From: an uncultured Aquimarina sp. | Lineage (GTDB): Bacteria; Bacteroidota; Bacteroidia; Flavobacteriales; Flavobacteriaceae | Reading direction: 5' to 3' | DNA length: 64,000 nucleotides | NCBI RefSeq assembly: GCF_947492405.1 | Contig: NZ_CANLMP010000002.1 | Coordinates: 682,001 to 746,000 of the forward strand | In this document: piece after piece, positions 8,472 through 17,114 of the stretch | How the letters are laid out: each line of letters starts with the position of its first letter | Numbering within the stretch: position 1 is the first letter of the stretch | Position numbers and translations under genes: made by a program | The notes under the pieces: model-generated | What the model was told of the DNA's origin: nothing | Seen by the model: the letters and a program-made list of their open reading frames with translations, nothing else | The model's database searches: none

Positions 8472-9067
8472 TGAGAAAATTATTGATAATAGTAATTATA
8501 CTCTCCACTTCGTTTACCTATGTTCATGCACAAGAAAATGAAGAACAGAAAAAGCAATCTGCTTTTTCTATAGAGACGAATACCACGCCTTGGTTATTTG
8601 GCGGTTATGCTTTAGGCATAAACTATAAACCCGAGGCACTAAAACATTGGGGGTTTTTAGTTGGCATAGCTGGTAATGCAGATTTCTCTCCTTTTATAGT
8701 AGATGTGTTTAAACCACAAAACAGAAATAAAGGTATCGATTGGGAGGTGTCACAAGCCTATGTGGTGGCGATTGACTATTACTTAAAAGAAAATACCAAC
8801 GAAGGCATTTACATAGGTCTTTTTAATTTTATTTTTGAAAACGAACTTAATAAAAATGGTAAACAAGCCGAATTTACTTCACACACCGTTCTGGCAAGAA
8901 CTGGCTATCGGTGGTATCCCGGAAAACAAAATCAATTTTATCTAAACCCTTGGGGAGGCATAGGAACGGAATATAAATTGAATGGAGAGCAAACGGTATC
9001 AAACACTGAATGGGAAACATCAGGGTTTGCTTATTTCATATCACTTAATGCTGGGTTTACATTTTGA
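8471..9067 (+). CDS. Secreted outer-membrane-like beta-barrel protein
   Basis: This 198-residue protein has a signal peptide (residues 1-21, ending YVHAQE) and a mature part of alternating strands finishing with aromatic residues (SGFAYFISLNAGFTF), as in small outer-membrane barrels. No named family was recognised. The last residue is Phe, the usual outer-membrane barrel terminus recognised by the BAM machinery. It overlaps the upstream gene by one base and the downstream gene by four bases, so the operon is translationally coupled. Confidence 0.75.
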   Translation: MRKLLIIVIILSTSFTYVHAQENEEQKKQSAFSIETNTTPWLFGGYALGINYKPEALKHWGFLVGIAGNADFSPFIVDVFKPQNRNKGIDWEVSQAYVVAIDYYLKENTNEGIYIGLFNFIFENELNKNGKQAEFTSHTVLARTGYRWYPGKQNQFYLNPWGGIGTEYKLNGEQTVSNTEWETSGFAYFISLNAGFTF

Positions 9068-9945
9068 AAAAAAGAATTATAACATATGGGTTACGTTTTC
9101 TAATTGCACTAACGATCCCGTTAGTTCTTGTTTTTCTACTCAACCTTTTTTGGGTAGTAGATATTCGCCCAGATGTTATTAAGGACGGCATTACTAATGA
9201 GATGGAAAGTAAAGGCAGACAAATACTTCAAGAAATGGGTATTGCCCACGGCAAATTATATTGGAAAAACACAAAAACGTGGACCGTACACTACAATGCA
9301 AAATGGGAAATTCCTGTGGCTTGGATAGCCAATCATTGGCCTAGTAACCAGCAAAACGTAAAATTTGATGCTATAACAAATTCGTTTGACAGTAGGGCAA
9401 CCCTATTGGACGGAACACATAAAAATGAAGTTTGGGGCATTCAGTCTTGGCGAACCTACAAGCAGATACCTGAAGGAGAATTTAGGTTTGAAACAAACTC
9501 TAATTTAGCATTTGGAAATCCTACGGTTCACTATTTTATCGAGCTTCCCTTTCGCGCAAGCAACGCTCCAATTGTTACATATGCAGGAACAGCTACAAAG
9601 TACGGAAAGGATTATGAACTCGTTTTTATTACGTGGGTAAATTCTAATCCAAATAAAAATTCAGACCAATATTTACTTTACATAAATAAACATACTAAAA
9701 GACTAGATTTTGCTGAATATATGGTCAGAGAGCAATTCAATTTTTTGAACAGTACCGTAACCTTTGAGGACTACACAGACGTAGATGGAATTCTTTTTCC
9801 ATCTCGCTTTTACAATCAAGTCCCTTATATGAAATTTCTAACCTTCCACGATGGTCTGTTTACGGATTGGAATATAGATAGCATAGCATCTGATGAATTA
9901 AGACCTAATGAAAAATTAGAAATTATTAAAGATGAGAAATTATAA
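9064..9945 (+). CDS. Membrane-anchored or exported protein, paralogue of the next gene
   Basis: The 293-residue protein starts at TTG (9064), which overlaps the preceding stop as TTGA. This start is kept because it includes the hydrophobic segment FLIALTIPLVLVFLLNLFWV that serves as signal anchor. The mature domain shares a series of motifs with the following gene: GIQSW, PTVHYFIELPFR, APIVTYAG, DQYLLYINKHTK and a VDGILFPSR segment. The end pattern (DYTDVDGI with a preceding YINKHTK) resembles LolA-like proteins that bind lipid or lipoprotein in the periplasm; that relation is inference. It overlaps the next gene by 14 bases. Confidence 0.75.
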   Translation: MKKRIITYGLRFLIALTIPLVLVFLLNLFWVVDIRPDVIKDGITNEMESKGRQILQEMGIAHGKLYWKNTKTWTVHYNAKWEIPVAWIANHWPSNQQNVKFDAITNSFDSRATLLDGTHKNEVWGIQSWRTYKQIPEGEFRFETNSNLAFGNPTVHYFIELPFRASNAPIVTYAGTATKYGKDYELVFITWVNSNPNKNSDQYLLYINKHTKRLDFAEYMVREQFNFLNSTVTFEDYTDVDGILFPSRFYNQVPYMKFLTFHDGLFTDWNIDSIASDELRPNEKLEIIKDEKL

Positions 9946-10855
9946 AAGAAAACTAAGAAAAACGGCCTTTATACTTATGGCAACTGCTATGGTAATGTTA
10001 CCTCTAAGCTGTAAAACAGTCGATTTACGAACAGATACTATAATGGAAGCTTCTTCGACAGAAAAAGAAATCCAAGTAAAAAAAGGCTACCAATTTCTTG
10101 AAGCCGCCTGGAAAGCTCAGGGAATGGATAAGCTTGAAAGTCATAAAAACTACGAATTTACCGGCTTGGAGTCTTGGCGCTCTATGATGGGTAAAATGGC
10201 AAACCCTTGGAGAGTAAATAACGTGAACCTTACATTCAGATATGCAATAAACACATTTGATGGTAGAGTTGAAATAGCCTCAGGAAAAGATGCAGGAGAA
10301 TTCTTTGGACTTCAATCGTGGGAATATTATGAAGGCAATAAAGCCACACCTGCCAATTTTGATTTAAAAAAGGATAAAAAGCGAGCATTTGCAGTTCCTA
10401 CTTTTCATTATTTCATGGAATTACCCAATAGATTGATGCAAGCTCCAATAAAAGAATATGCGGGTTCTGACACCATATTAGGTCAAGAATATGAAATGGT
10501 CATCGTTACTTGGGGAGATGATAGCGAACCCACTAAGGAACACGACCAATATCTAGTTTACATCAATAAGGACACCAAATTAATAGAAATTGTATCCTAC
10601 TCCGCTCACGAAGGATATTTACCTGGTAAACATTCTCTGTTTGGCAGTATACGCTATAGTGACTTTAAAAATATTGAAGGAATATTAATTCCGATGAAAC
10701 ACGAGAGCATATTCGGCAATATCAAGAAAGAGAAAAAACCAATTCATACACTCCAAATAAACTCTTTTGAGTTTGATAAGGTTAACCAAAAAATATTATA
10801 CCCAAATCCAAATTTAAAAAAGGTTGGAAACAATAAAATAAATACCGATGAATAA
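9932..10855 (+). CDS. Lipoprotein, tandem paralogue of the preceding gene
   Basis: The 307-residue protein has a lipobox (VMLPLSC, Cys about residue 27), so it should be lipid-anchored. Its body matches the upstream protein motif by motif: GLQSWEYY, PTFHYFMELPNR, APIKEYAGSDT, DQYLVYINKDTK and FKNIEGILIPMK. The two genes therefore arose by tandem duplication and then differ in anchoring: one by a membrane helix, one by a lipid. A LolA-like role in moving a lipophilic cargo is possible but not shown. It overlaps the next gene by eight bases. Confidence 0.78.
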   Translation: MRNYKRKLRKTAFILMATAMVMLPLSCKTVDLRTDTIMEASSTEKEIQVKKGYQFLEAAWKAQGMDKLESHKNYEFTGLESWRSMMGKMANPWRVNNVNLTFRYAINTFDGRVEIASGKDAGEFFGLQSWEYYEGNKATPANFDLKKDKKRAFAVPTFHYFMELPNRLMQAPIKEYAGSDTILGQEYEMVIVTWGDDSEPTKEHDQYLVYINKDTKLIEIVSYSAHEGYLPGKHSLFGSIRYSDFKNIEGILIPMKHESIFGNIKKEKKPIHTLQINSFEFDKVNQKILYPNPNLKKVGNNKINTDE

Positions 10856-11741
10856 CCCTAAAATTTTAGTGATTGGAGCGACTGGATTAGTCGGTTCACA
10901 AATAACAAAAATACTAGCCGATAAAGGTCACGATGTCACCGCAATGATTCGAAAAGAAGGTAGCAGAATATCTGGAGCTCCTCAAACGCTAAAATATGTG
11001 TTAGGCGATTTAAAAGACCGCAACTCCTTGGATAATGCCGTTAGTGGAATGGACATCGTAATATCAACGGCCAATGGTATTATTCCGCCCAAAGGGAATG
11101 ACATTGCCACGACCATTAATGAATTTGGAACTAACAATCTTATTAAAGCTTGTGAACAAGCTGGAGTAAAAAGATTTGCACAATCATCCGCACCAGAACT
11201 TTCCATCGGCCATCAAGTACCAGAGATTGCAGGAAAACGCATATTAGAGAATAGACTAAAACAGTCAACTATGGAATCGCGAATCGTTCGTAATCCAGCA
11301 TTTTACGATGTATGGCTTGTTATGGGAGGATTTAAACAGGCAGAAAACAAAGACCCGCATTCTACAACCTTACGAAGTTTCGGTTTTATGCAAACCTGGA
11401 AAAAAGCGGTCGGTAATTTCGTAAAAAACCACCGCCTATTTATTGCACTTGGCGGTGCTAAACACGGTTCGGTATTTATAGCAACTATAGACGTAGCGCA
11501 TATGATTGCGGCTGCAGCTTTGAAGGATGGAGAAAAATATATGGTTATAGAATCTGGCGGACCTGAATGGCTAAGTTGGGGAGAAGTTGCTAATCAGATT
11601 TCAAACAAAATGAATAAGAAAAAAGTACGCGTTATTAATCTTCCTGCAGGTGCAGCTCGTTTTTTTCAGTTGGTAATGTATCCGTTCTCAAAATCGGCAG
11701 CTAATGTGATGGCACTTACTAGAATGGTGGCAACATACTAG
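10848..11741 (+). CDS. SDR/NAD(P)H-binding protein with premature in-frame TAG
   Basis: An atypical SDR with the binding loop ILVIGATGLVGSQITKIL and the ATANG-like ISTANGIIPP region; the central RIVRNPAFYDVW and LSWGEVANQISNKMNKKKV fit NmrA/epimerase-like proteins. Translation stops at TAG (11739-11741) after VATY. The same frame stays open for 30 more codons (PKWDSKPVVEYLDLPPQQ and onward) to TAA at 11832-11834, two bases before the next ATG. The extension has coding character and restores the tight operon spacing, so the TAG is probably a recent CAG-to-TAG mutation that removes the last 31 residues. A sequencing error or readthrough is also possible. Confidence 0.82.
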   Translation: MNNPKILVIGATGLVGSQITKILADKGHDVTAMIRKEGSRISGAPQTLKYVLGDLKDRNSLDNAVSGMDIVISTANGIIPPKGNDIATTINEFGTNNLIKACEQAGVKRFAQSSAPELSIGHQVPEIAGKRILENRLKQSTMESRIVRNPAFYDVWLVMGGFKQAENKDPHSTTLRSFGFMQTWKKAVGNFVKNHRLFIALGGAKHGSVFIATIDVAHMIAAAALKDGEKYMVIESGGPEWLSWGEVANQISNKMNKKKVRVINLPAGAARFFQLVMYPFSKSAANVMALTRMVATY

Positions 11742-11835
11742 CCTAAATGGGATTCTAAACCTGTTGTGGAATATCTGGATTTACCACCGCAGCAAACCTT
11801 AAAAGACTATTTAGACATTCACGTAAAAGATTAAT

Positions 11836-12534
11836 ATGTTAGAAAACACCACCTTTCTATCCTTTGGCTTTGTAGCGTTAGTATTGTTGGTAATGCTATG
11901 GTTGAATAGCGCTATCAAAATAGGCAGACTACAAATAACAGCAATGTTAGCTTGGACTATCTTGTTAAGTGTTTTGGCACTCCAAGGCTTTTTTATCCCT
12001 AATGATAAGCTTCCACCGAAACTTATTTTTGCGATGGGGCCACCACTTATATTCTCTATCATCTTTCCATTTACTAAAAAAGGTAAAAAGATGATTGCCT
12101 CTATAAATATGGAGCGGTTAACTTTAATACATTCTATTAGAATTATAGTTGAACTGGTTTTTCTATATCAACTGGCCGAACTGACATTAGTTTCAGACAT
12201 AGTGACATTTCACGGACGCAATTTTGATGTCATACCTGGTTTAACCGCTATCATAGTGTGGTGGTTATTTTTTAAAAAGAAAAAGTTATCAAAAAAAGGA
12301 CTGCTCTTATGGAACATAATATCATTACCTGTGCTACTATTTACCATATCTCAAGCTATTCTATCGGCTCCATTACCCTTTCAGCAATTTGACTTTGAAC
12401 AACCGACGATAGCTATATTTTATTTCCCATTTATTTTACTACCTGGCTTTGTTGCGCCCACCGTAATATTTTGTCATATCGCATTTTTTCACAAATACAG
12501 ATCACTACAAGAATGGAAGACTATGAAGAAATAG
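11836..12534 (+). CDS. Multi-pass membrane protein of unknown function
   Basis: A 232-residue, very hydrophobic protein with about six predicted membrane helices (for example FGFVALVLLVMLWLNSAI, AMLAWTILLSVLALQGFFI, LTAIIVWWLFF, and FYFPFILLPGFVAPTVIF). No catalytic motif or known family was recognised. It starts one base after the restored end of the SDR gene and overlaps the following gene by 22 bases, so it belongs to the MarR-controlled operon. Confidence 0.75.
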   Translation: MLENTTFLSFGFVALVLLVMLWLNSAIKIGRLQITAMLAWTILLSVLALQGFFIPNDKLPPKLIFAMGPPLIFSIIFPFTKKGKKMIASINMERLTLIHSIRIIVELVFLYQLAELTLVSDIVTFHGRNFDVIPGLTAIIVWWLFFKKKKLSKKGLLLWNIISLPVLLFTISQAILSAPLPFQQFDFEQPTIAIFYFPFILLPGFVAPTVIFCHIAFFHKYRSLQEWKTMKK

Positions 12535-12914
12535 ACTGTTTCATAAAAGAGAAATCGTTGAATTTATTAAAGACATTAGACTCAAATGCAAAACCGTTAT
12601 GGGGAATTATATCACCTATACATATGGTAGAAAATCTTGCATATGGCTTTGACATGTCGGTACATAATTTCATAGCAAAGAAGATTGACAAAGAAGTTGA
12701 GCAAAACAAAGCCTTCGTAAAGGAGAAGGGTTTTCCAATCTCAAAACGAAAACGAATTGCTTCTGATTTAAAACCCACTGTTAATGAAAATCTTAATGAT
12801 GCAATAATAGAATTGGATGCTTTAATTCGTGAGTTTTACGATGTTTTAGGAGAAATGGATGATGCATTTAAAACTAGTCATTTCTATTTTGGGCAACTCA
12901 ACTTTGATGAATGA
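12513..12914 (+). CDS. DinB/DUF1569-like protein with premature in-frame TGA
   Basis: From the ATG at 12513 the product has 133 residues. It shows the DinB-like pattern NAKPLWGIISPIHMVENLAYGF and ends SHFYFGQLNFDE-stop. Family members continue as a Trp and a His-rich helix that completes the metal-binding bundle. Exactly this follows in frame after the TGA: RVLHFRHLQHHLQQFEL, ending at TAA 13011-13013. The TGA therefore replaces an expected TGG (Trp), removing 33 residues and probable metal ligands. The gene overlaps the preceding one by 22 bases. Together with the TAG in the SDR gene this suggests decay of the operon. Confidence 0.8.
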   Translation: MEDYEEIDCFIKEKSLNLLKTLDSNAKPLWGIISPIHMVENLAYGFDMSVHNFIAKKIDKEVEQNKAFVKEKGFPISKRKRIASDLKPTVNENLNDAIIELDALIREFYDVLGEMDDAFKTSHFYFGQLNFDE

Positions 12915-13030
12915 CGTGTTCTACATTTTAGACATTTACAACATCATTTACAGCAATTTGAACTTATTCCTTTACCCAAGGAAAAATCAGAATGGCAATG
13001 GCCGCATTCATAAAATAATTAATCTGAGAT

Positions 13031-13084
13031 ATGACTAAAGACTATTACATTAGGGAAGCTAAACCCAAGGAATACGACCCTTGA
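13031..13084 (+). pseudogene. Possible 5' fragment of a GNAT acetyltransferase gene
   Basis: An ATG at 13031 opens MTKDYYIREAKPKEYDP-stop. The YxIREAKPxEY start is characteristic of GNAT N-acetyltransferases, but the frame ends after 17 codons and what follows is not GNAT-like. I read it as a gene cut by the arrival of the adjacent tRNA-rich DNA. The fragment is short, so chance is not excluded. Confidence 0.35.
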
Positions 13085-13164
13085 AGTATAGGTTCGAAAT
13101 GCATAGCATTCACGATTTCTTAAAACGATAGAAATCAATGAGTAATCCTATTGAGCTTACAAAT

Positions 13165-13235
13165 TGACCTGTGATGTAATGGTAGCATACAAGACTTTGA
13201 CTCTTGGTGTAAAGGTTCGAATCCTTTCAGGTCAT
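13165..13235 (+). tRNA. tRNA-Gln (anticodon TTG)
   Basis: The cloverleaf is complete. The acceptor stem TGACCTG/CAGGTCA has seven perfect pairs. The D arm is ATGT/GCAT with a GG-containing loop. The anticodon arm CAAGA-CTTTGAC-TCTTG has TTG at the anticodon, and the T arm is AAAGG-TTCGAAT-CCTTT. The 3' CCA is not encoded. It is the only intact member of a short row of tRNA-like units at the left side of the accessory island. Confidence 0.8.
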
Positions 13236-13240
13236 CAATA

Positions 13241-13337
13241 TGGTGTCTCTAGCCTGCCTGAGGCAGACAGGCTTATTTGGTAAAGCATCTCACTGTGAAG
13301 AATGAGAAGAACAGGGTTCGAGTCACGGAGTACACCT
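13241..13337 (+). pseudogene. Decayed tRNA-like unit (His anticodon) with an inserted palindrome
   Basis: GGTGT (13242-13246) can pair with ACACC (13332-13336) as an acceptor stem. TTGGTAAAGC looks like a D loop, CTGTGAA like a GTG (His) anticodon loop and GGGTTCGAGTC like a T loop. The anticodon and T stems are mispaired, and a 21-bp palindrome interrupts the D arm. It is probably not functional. Confidence 0.5.
13252..13272. repeat. Short palindromic insertion inside the tRNA-like unit
   Basis: GCCTGCCTGAGGCAGACAGG plus a final C forms a hairpin of eight pairs with one mismatch and a three-base loop. Its GC content is far above the surroundings. It resembles the short GCCTGCC-type palindromes that are scattered through flavobacterial genomes. 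Confidence 0.5.
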
Positions 13338-13342
13338 GAAAA

Positions 13343-13414
13343 GGAATAGTAGCAAAGTTGGTCATTGCTTCAGATTGAAGTTTTGAAGATATAAATTCGA
13401 ATCCTATTTGTCCA
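13343..13414 (+). pseudogene. Decayed tRNA-like unit (Phe anticodon)
   Basis: The segment has tRNA length (72 bases), a TAGCAAAGTTGGTCATTGC D arm, and a stem of up to seven pairs around the loop TTGAAGT, which places GAA (Phe) at the anticodon. The T loop TTCGAAT is present but its stem has two mismatches. The acceptor GGAATAG pairs with the 3' side only at GGA/TCC. Probably a non-functional relic. Confidence 0.45.
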
Positions 13415-13751
13415 CAAAAAAATACAAAATTATTGAGACCGGAAATAGTACATTTTTGTTTGAACAATAAGGAGAGCATTAAATGAAAAAATTACTGTCA
13501 TCAATTAGCTAAGTTAAAGCAGTAAATATATCTCCTAGAATTACACTAAACTTAGATTGACTATTTAATTATGGATAAAAGATAATTCTAAACAATCTAA
13601 ATTTTTTCTTTTAAAAAAATTAAAATTCGTAGTAACAATTTGTAATTTTTGAAACTAGTATTTATAATCGTTCATAAACCTAAAATTTAAAAGAAGAAAA
13701 AGATTATGAGTTTTAGGGACTTATCAATAACAGATTAATATCAATATTTTA

Positions 13752-13759
13752 TAAATTTG
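13752..13759 (+). promoter_or_regulatory. -7 promoter box of the FG-GAP gene
   Basis: TAAATTTG matches the Bacteroidetes consensus TAnnTTTG and lies 20 bases before the ATG at 13780. No good TTG -33 element is visible at the right distance. Confidence 0.5.
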
Positions 13760-13779
13760 TCAGGCTAAATAATTCAACT

Positions 13780-16221
13780 ATGATTAAAAAATTACAATTA
13801 TCTATTTTAAGTTTAATTTTTTGCAGTATTTACATCAATGCCCAAATAAGCTTTGAAAGTCATGTTATAATGGATAAAAATCATGAAACCTTTGGAGCAA
13901 CATCGGTTTTTTCGGCAGATTTAGATGGTGACGGGGATATGGATTTACTTTCATCCTCTTGGGCGGATGATAAAATTGCATGGTATGAAAACACAAACGG
14001 AACAGGTACTTTTGGTTATCAAAAAATTATATCCAACACTGCTGAACAAGCTGACTTTGTCTACGCATCAGATATAGATAACGATGGAGATAATGATGTT
14101 TTTGCTTCATATTTAGGTAAAGTTGTTTGGTATGAAAATTTAGACGGTCTAGGAAATTTCTCAACAGAAGTTAAAATTCATAGGTCTGCCGTATTGGGAT
14201 CAGATATACATATTCAGACTTCTGATCTTGATGGAGATAATGATCTTGATATTATCATTAAAACAGAAGCTAATATAATATTGTATGAGAATATTGATGG
14301 TATGGGAAATTTGGGTTCTTCAAATATTTTAACCTTATCCGGAGTAAGTGCTAAAGGACCTGGATCTATCTATACAATAGATCTTGATAATGATAATGAT
14401 ATCGATATTCTATCTGCATCTTCGGATGATAATAAAATAGCTTGGTATGAAAATTTGGATGGGTTAGGTAATTTTGGTATTCAGAATATTATTTCTGTTG
14501 ACGATTTGATTGGAGCTTACAGTATTCAAGCAGGTGATCTAGATGGTGATGGAGACATCGATATTATAGCTGGAGGGGATCAAGGTACTGTTTGGTTAGA
14601 AAATCTTGATGGGCAAGGGACATTTGGAGAGATTACCGGCATATTATATAATGGAAACCGAAATGGAGTAAGATCTATTTATGTGGAGGACATTGATGAT
14701 GATGGAGACTTAGATATAGTATCCGCTTCTGAAAATAAGAATCAAATAGCCTGGCATGAAAATATTGATGGGCAAGCGGTTGTTTTTGATTCACATATCT
14801 TAAATAGTTTGGCTGAGAGAGCTAATTCAGTACACGTAGCAGATATAGATAATAACGGACAAGTTGACATAGCATATGCATCCGTTGGTAACAATCAAGT
14901 TTCATGGTATAAACAGCTAGAAGATCCTGGAGTTTTTGAGGAGCAATATATTACACCTACGGTTCCGAATTCCGCTATTTCTTCGATAGATGTGGATAAT
15001 GATGGTGACCTGGATGTTTTGTCTTTTCTTAGAGGAAAAATAGCATGGTTCGAAAATATAGATGGACAAGGGAAAAAATTTGGATTAAATCAAATTAAAG
15101 TGAATACTTCTGCAGGAGAATTCATTAATTCAGATTTAGATAATGATGGTGATTTAGATTTACTTTTTAAAGCAAATGGAAGCATTGGTTGGTACGAAAA
15201 TACTGGAAATGGAAATTTTATTGAAAGATTCATTCAAAACACCTCTCTTAGATCAATATATCCAAACGACTGGGACAATGATGGTGATATTGATATTTTA
15301 TTAAGTAGACAGCAGAGTATAGATCTACTAGAAAATGATGGAGCGGGAAATTTCAGTGCTTTCATTAATCTTGTCACCCAAACTGGTCCATTAAATATTG
15401 GGTTTACTGAATTTATTATTTCTGATCTAAATAAAGATGGAAAAAATGACATTATTACATCACTGGACAATAATCTTATTTGGTACCCAAATGATGGTAA
15501 TGGGAATCTTTTGTCAGAATCATTAATAGCTGAAGGAGTCAATAAAATAACCGCTATTTCCGTCAATGATCTTGATAGTGATAACGACTTAGATATTGTA
15601 TACTCTTCTGAAAATGATGACACAATTGCTTGGTATAGAAATCTAGATGGGGAAGGTAATTTTGGTAATCAAATCTTACTTAGTGATTCTATTATTAATG
15701 TACATACAGTTCATACAAGAGATATTGACAATGACGGTGATATAGATATTCTTTCTGCTGATCCAATAGAGGACACTTTAATTTTATTTGAAAATATTGA
15801 TGGAGTTGGAAACTTTAGCGATGTTCAAACAATAGCCACAAATCTGGATTTTGGTGTAGAAGTTTATACAGCAGACATCGATAATGATGGTGATTATGAT
15901 ATTTTATCTAAATCTTCACGGGACGGTAAGCTAGTATTTCATAGAAATTCTTTGATTGATAATAGTCTATCTTATAATGAATTTAATGAAATATCAGAAT
16001 TTCTAATCTATCCGAATCCAACATCATCTTCTATAATTATCAATGGAAATAAAAATATTGAAAGCGTCTCCATTTATGATATAAATGGTAAATTTTTAAA
16101 GAATATAAATAATAAAAGCTCAGTATTAAATGTAGATTTAAAAAATTTATCAAAAGGTATTTATATATTAGAAATACGATCAAATAGCTCAAAACAGATA
16201 GAAAGGTTTATTAAAAATTAA
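13780..16221 (+). CDS. Secreted FG-GAP/VCBS repeat protein with T9SS sorting domain
   Basis: The 813-residue protein has a signal peptide (about residues 1-21, ending IYINAQ) and about a dozen FG-GAP/VCBS-type repeats. Each repeat carries a calcium-loop motif such as DLDGDGDMDLL, DIDNDGDIDIL or DLDGDNDLDII followed by a KIAWYENxDGxGxFG strand, which predicts a beta-propeller. The last 75 residues (from FLIYPNPTSSSIIING to GIYILEIRSNS) are a type A T9SS sorting domain, so it is exported across the outer membrane and probably kept at the surface. Related propellers bind ligands or substrates; there is no catalytic domain. It stands alone with its own promoter. Confidence 0.93.
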   Translation: MIKKLQLSILSLIFCSIYINAQISFESHVIMDKNHETFGATSVFSADLDGDGDMDLLSSSWADDKIAWYENTNGTGTFGYQKIISNTAEQADFVYASDIDNDGDNDVFASYLGKVVWYENLDGLGNFSTEVKIHRSAVLGSDIHIQTSDLDGDNDLDIIIKTEANIILYENIDGMGNLGSSNILTLSGVSAKGPGSIYTIDLDNDNDIDILSASSDDNKIAWYENLDGLGNFGIQNIISVDDLIGAYSIQAGDLDGDGDIDIIAGGDQGTVWLENLDGQGTFGEITGILYNGNRNGVRSIYVEDIDDDGDLDIVSASENKNQIAWHENIDGQAVVFDSHILNSLAERANSVHVADIDNNGQVDIAYASVGNNQVSWYKQLEDPGVFEEQYITPTVPNSAISSIDVDNDGDLDVLSFLRGKIAWFENIDGQGKKFGLNQIKVNTSAGEFINSDLDNDGDLDLLFKANGSIGWYENTGNGNFIERFIQNTSLRSIYPNDWDNDGDIDILLSRQQSIDLLENDGAGNFSAFINLVTQTGPLNIGFTEFIISDLNKDGKNDIITSLDNNLIWYPNDGNGNLLSESLIAEGVNKITAISVNDLDSDNDLDIVYSSENDDTIAWYRNLDGEGNFGNQILLSDSIINVHTVHTRDIDNDGDIDILSADPIEDTLILFENIDGVGNFSDVQTIATNLDFGVEVYTADIDNDGDYDILSKSSRDGKLVFHRNSLIDNSLSYNEFNEISEFLIYPNPTSSSIIINGNKNIESVSIYDINGKFLKNINNKSSVLNVDLKNLSKGIYILEIRSNSSKQIERFIKN

Positions 16222-16387
16222 GTCTTTCGGTACGTAATTATTATTTTTTTTGATATTAAAAAGCATCTTTGAAAGTTAAAAAATCAAAAACAAGTTGATT
16301 TACTACCTTAAATAAAACAGGATTAAAACCCAACCCGAAACCAACATCTTTCAGATTCCTATCATTATCTTTTAAAAGAACAAGGTA

Positions 16388-17033
16388 ATGCCTCGAACAA
16401 AAAGAAAAAAGGTAAGCACGGTTTCCCAAATCAACAAACGAGCCAAACAAATCCGTAAAAAAGGAGAAAAATGGACCAATGCAATCAAAAGAGCGTCCAA
16501 AGAATTAAAATCGAGCAAGCGTACTCTTGGAGCTACTTCAAAAAATCACCCTTACATCATCAGTGGATTAGATGGTTTAAAAGGATCTACTAACGTTATT
16601 CCTATTCCGGAGATTAGCATCACTTTTTTACGAAAAAGGAAGATTACTGGTAAAATAGGTTCCGCAAAAGATGTAGCTGCGACTGTATCCAAATTTTACA
16701 CAAAAAATACTATCGAAGTTAGAGAACAATTCTTCGTTTTGTATATAGACAATAGCAACAAAGTGCTAGGATATCATACACATTCTGTTGGTGGTATCAA
16801 AGGAAGTGTTGTAGATATCCGGATTCTATTTTCTGTTGCTTTGAAAAGTTTGGCAACAAGTATTATTATTGCTCACAATCATCCATCTGGAGCTTTAAAA
16901 CCTAGTACTTCGGATTCGGATAACTTCTAAGATTAAAAGAAGAACTGGAGAATTACTAGACATACAATTGTTGGATCATATCATTCTTACCAAAGAGAGC
17001 TTCTATTCATTTGCTGAAGAAGGAAAATTATGA
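16388..17033 (+). pseudogene. RadC-like JAB-domain protein, frameshifted near the 3' end
   Basis: The first frame (16388-16930) begins with a basic stretch (PRTKRKKVSTVSQINKR) and continues into a RadC domain with EQFFVLYIDNSNKVLGYH and the JAB metal motif AHNHPSG-LKPS. At about 16916 the frame is lost. The next phase continues exactly as RadC should, with ITSKIKRRTGELLDIQLLDH and SFYSFAEEGKL, to TGA 17031-17033. One extra base around TCGGATTCGGATA explains it. RadC-like genes of this kind are common in Bacteroidetes integrative elements. The metal-binding motif is upstream of the lesion, but the last about 37 residues are lost. Confidence 0.82.
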
Positions 17034-17114
17034 GATTAGAACCAATAAAGAACCAACCGGAAATTAGTTAATCTAAATCTGATAGTATTGTCTAACGAAA
17101 AAGGAAGAGCCGAA

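Noticed and set aside
13112..13133. TTCTTAAAACGATAG as a further copy of the cassette motif
   Set aside because: Only the AAAACGAT part agrees and it is explained as well by a local dyad (GATTTCT/AGAAATC). It is not at a gene junction.
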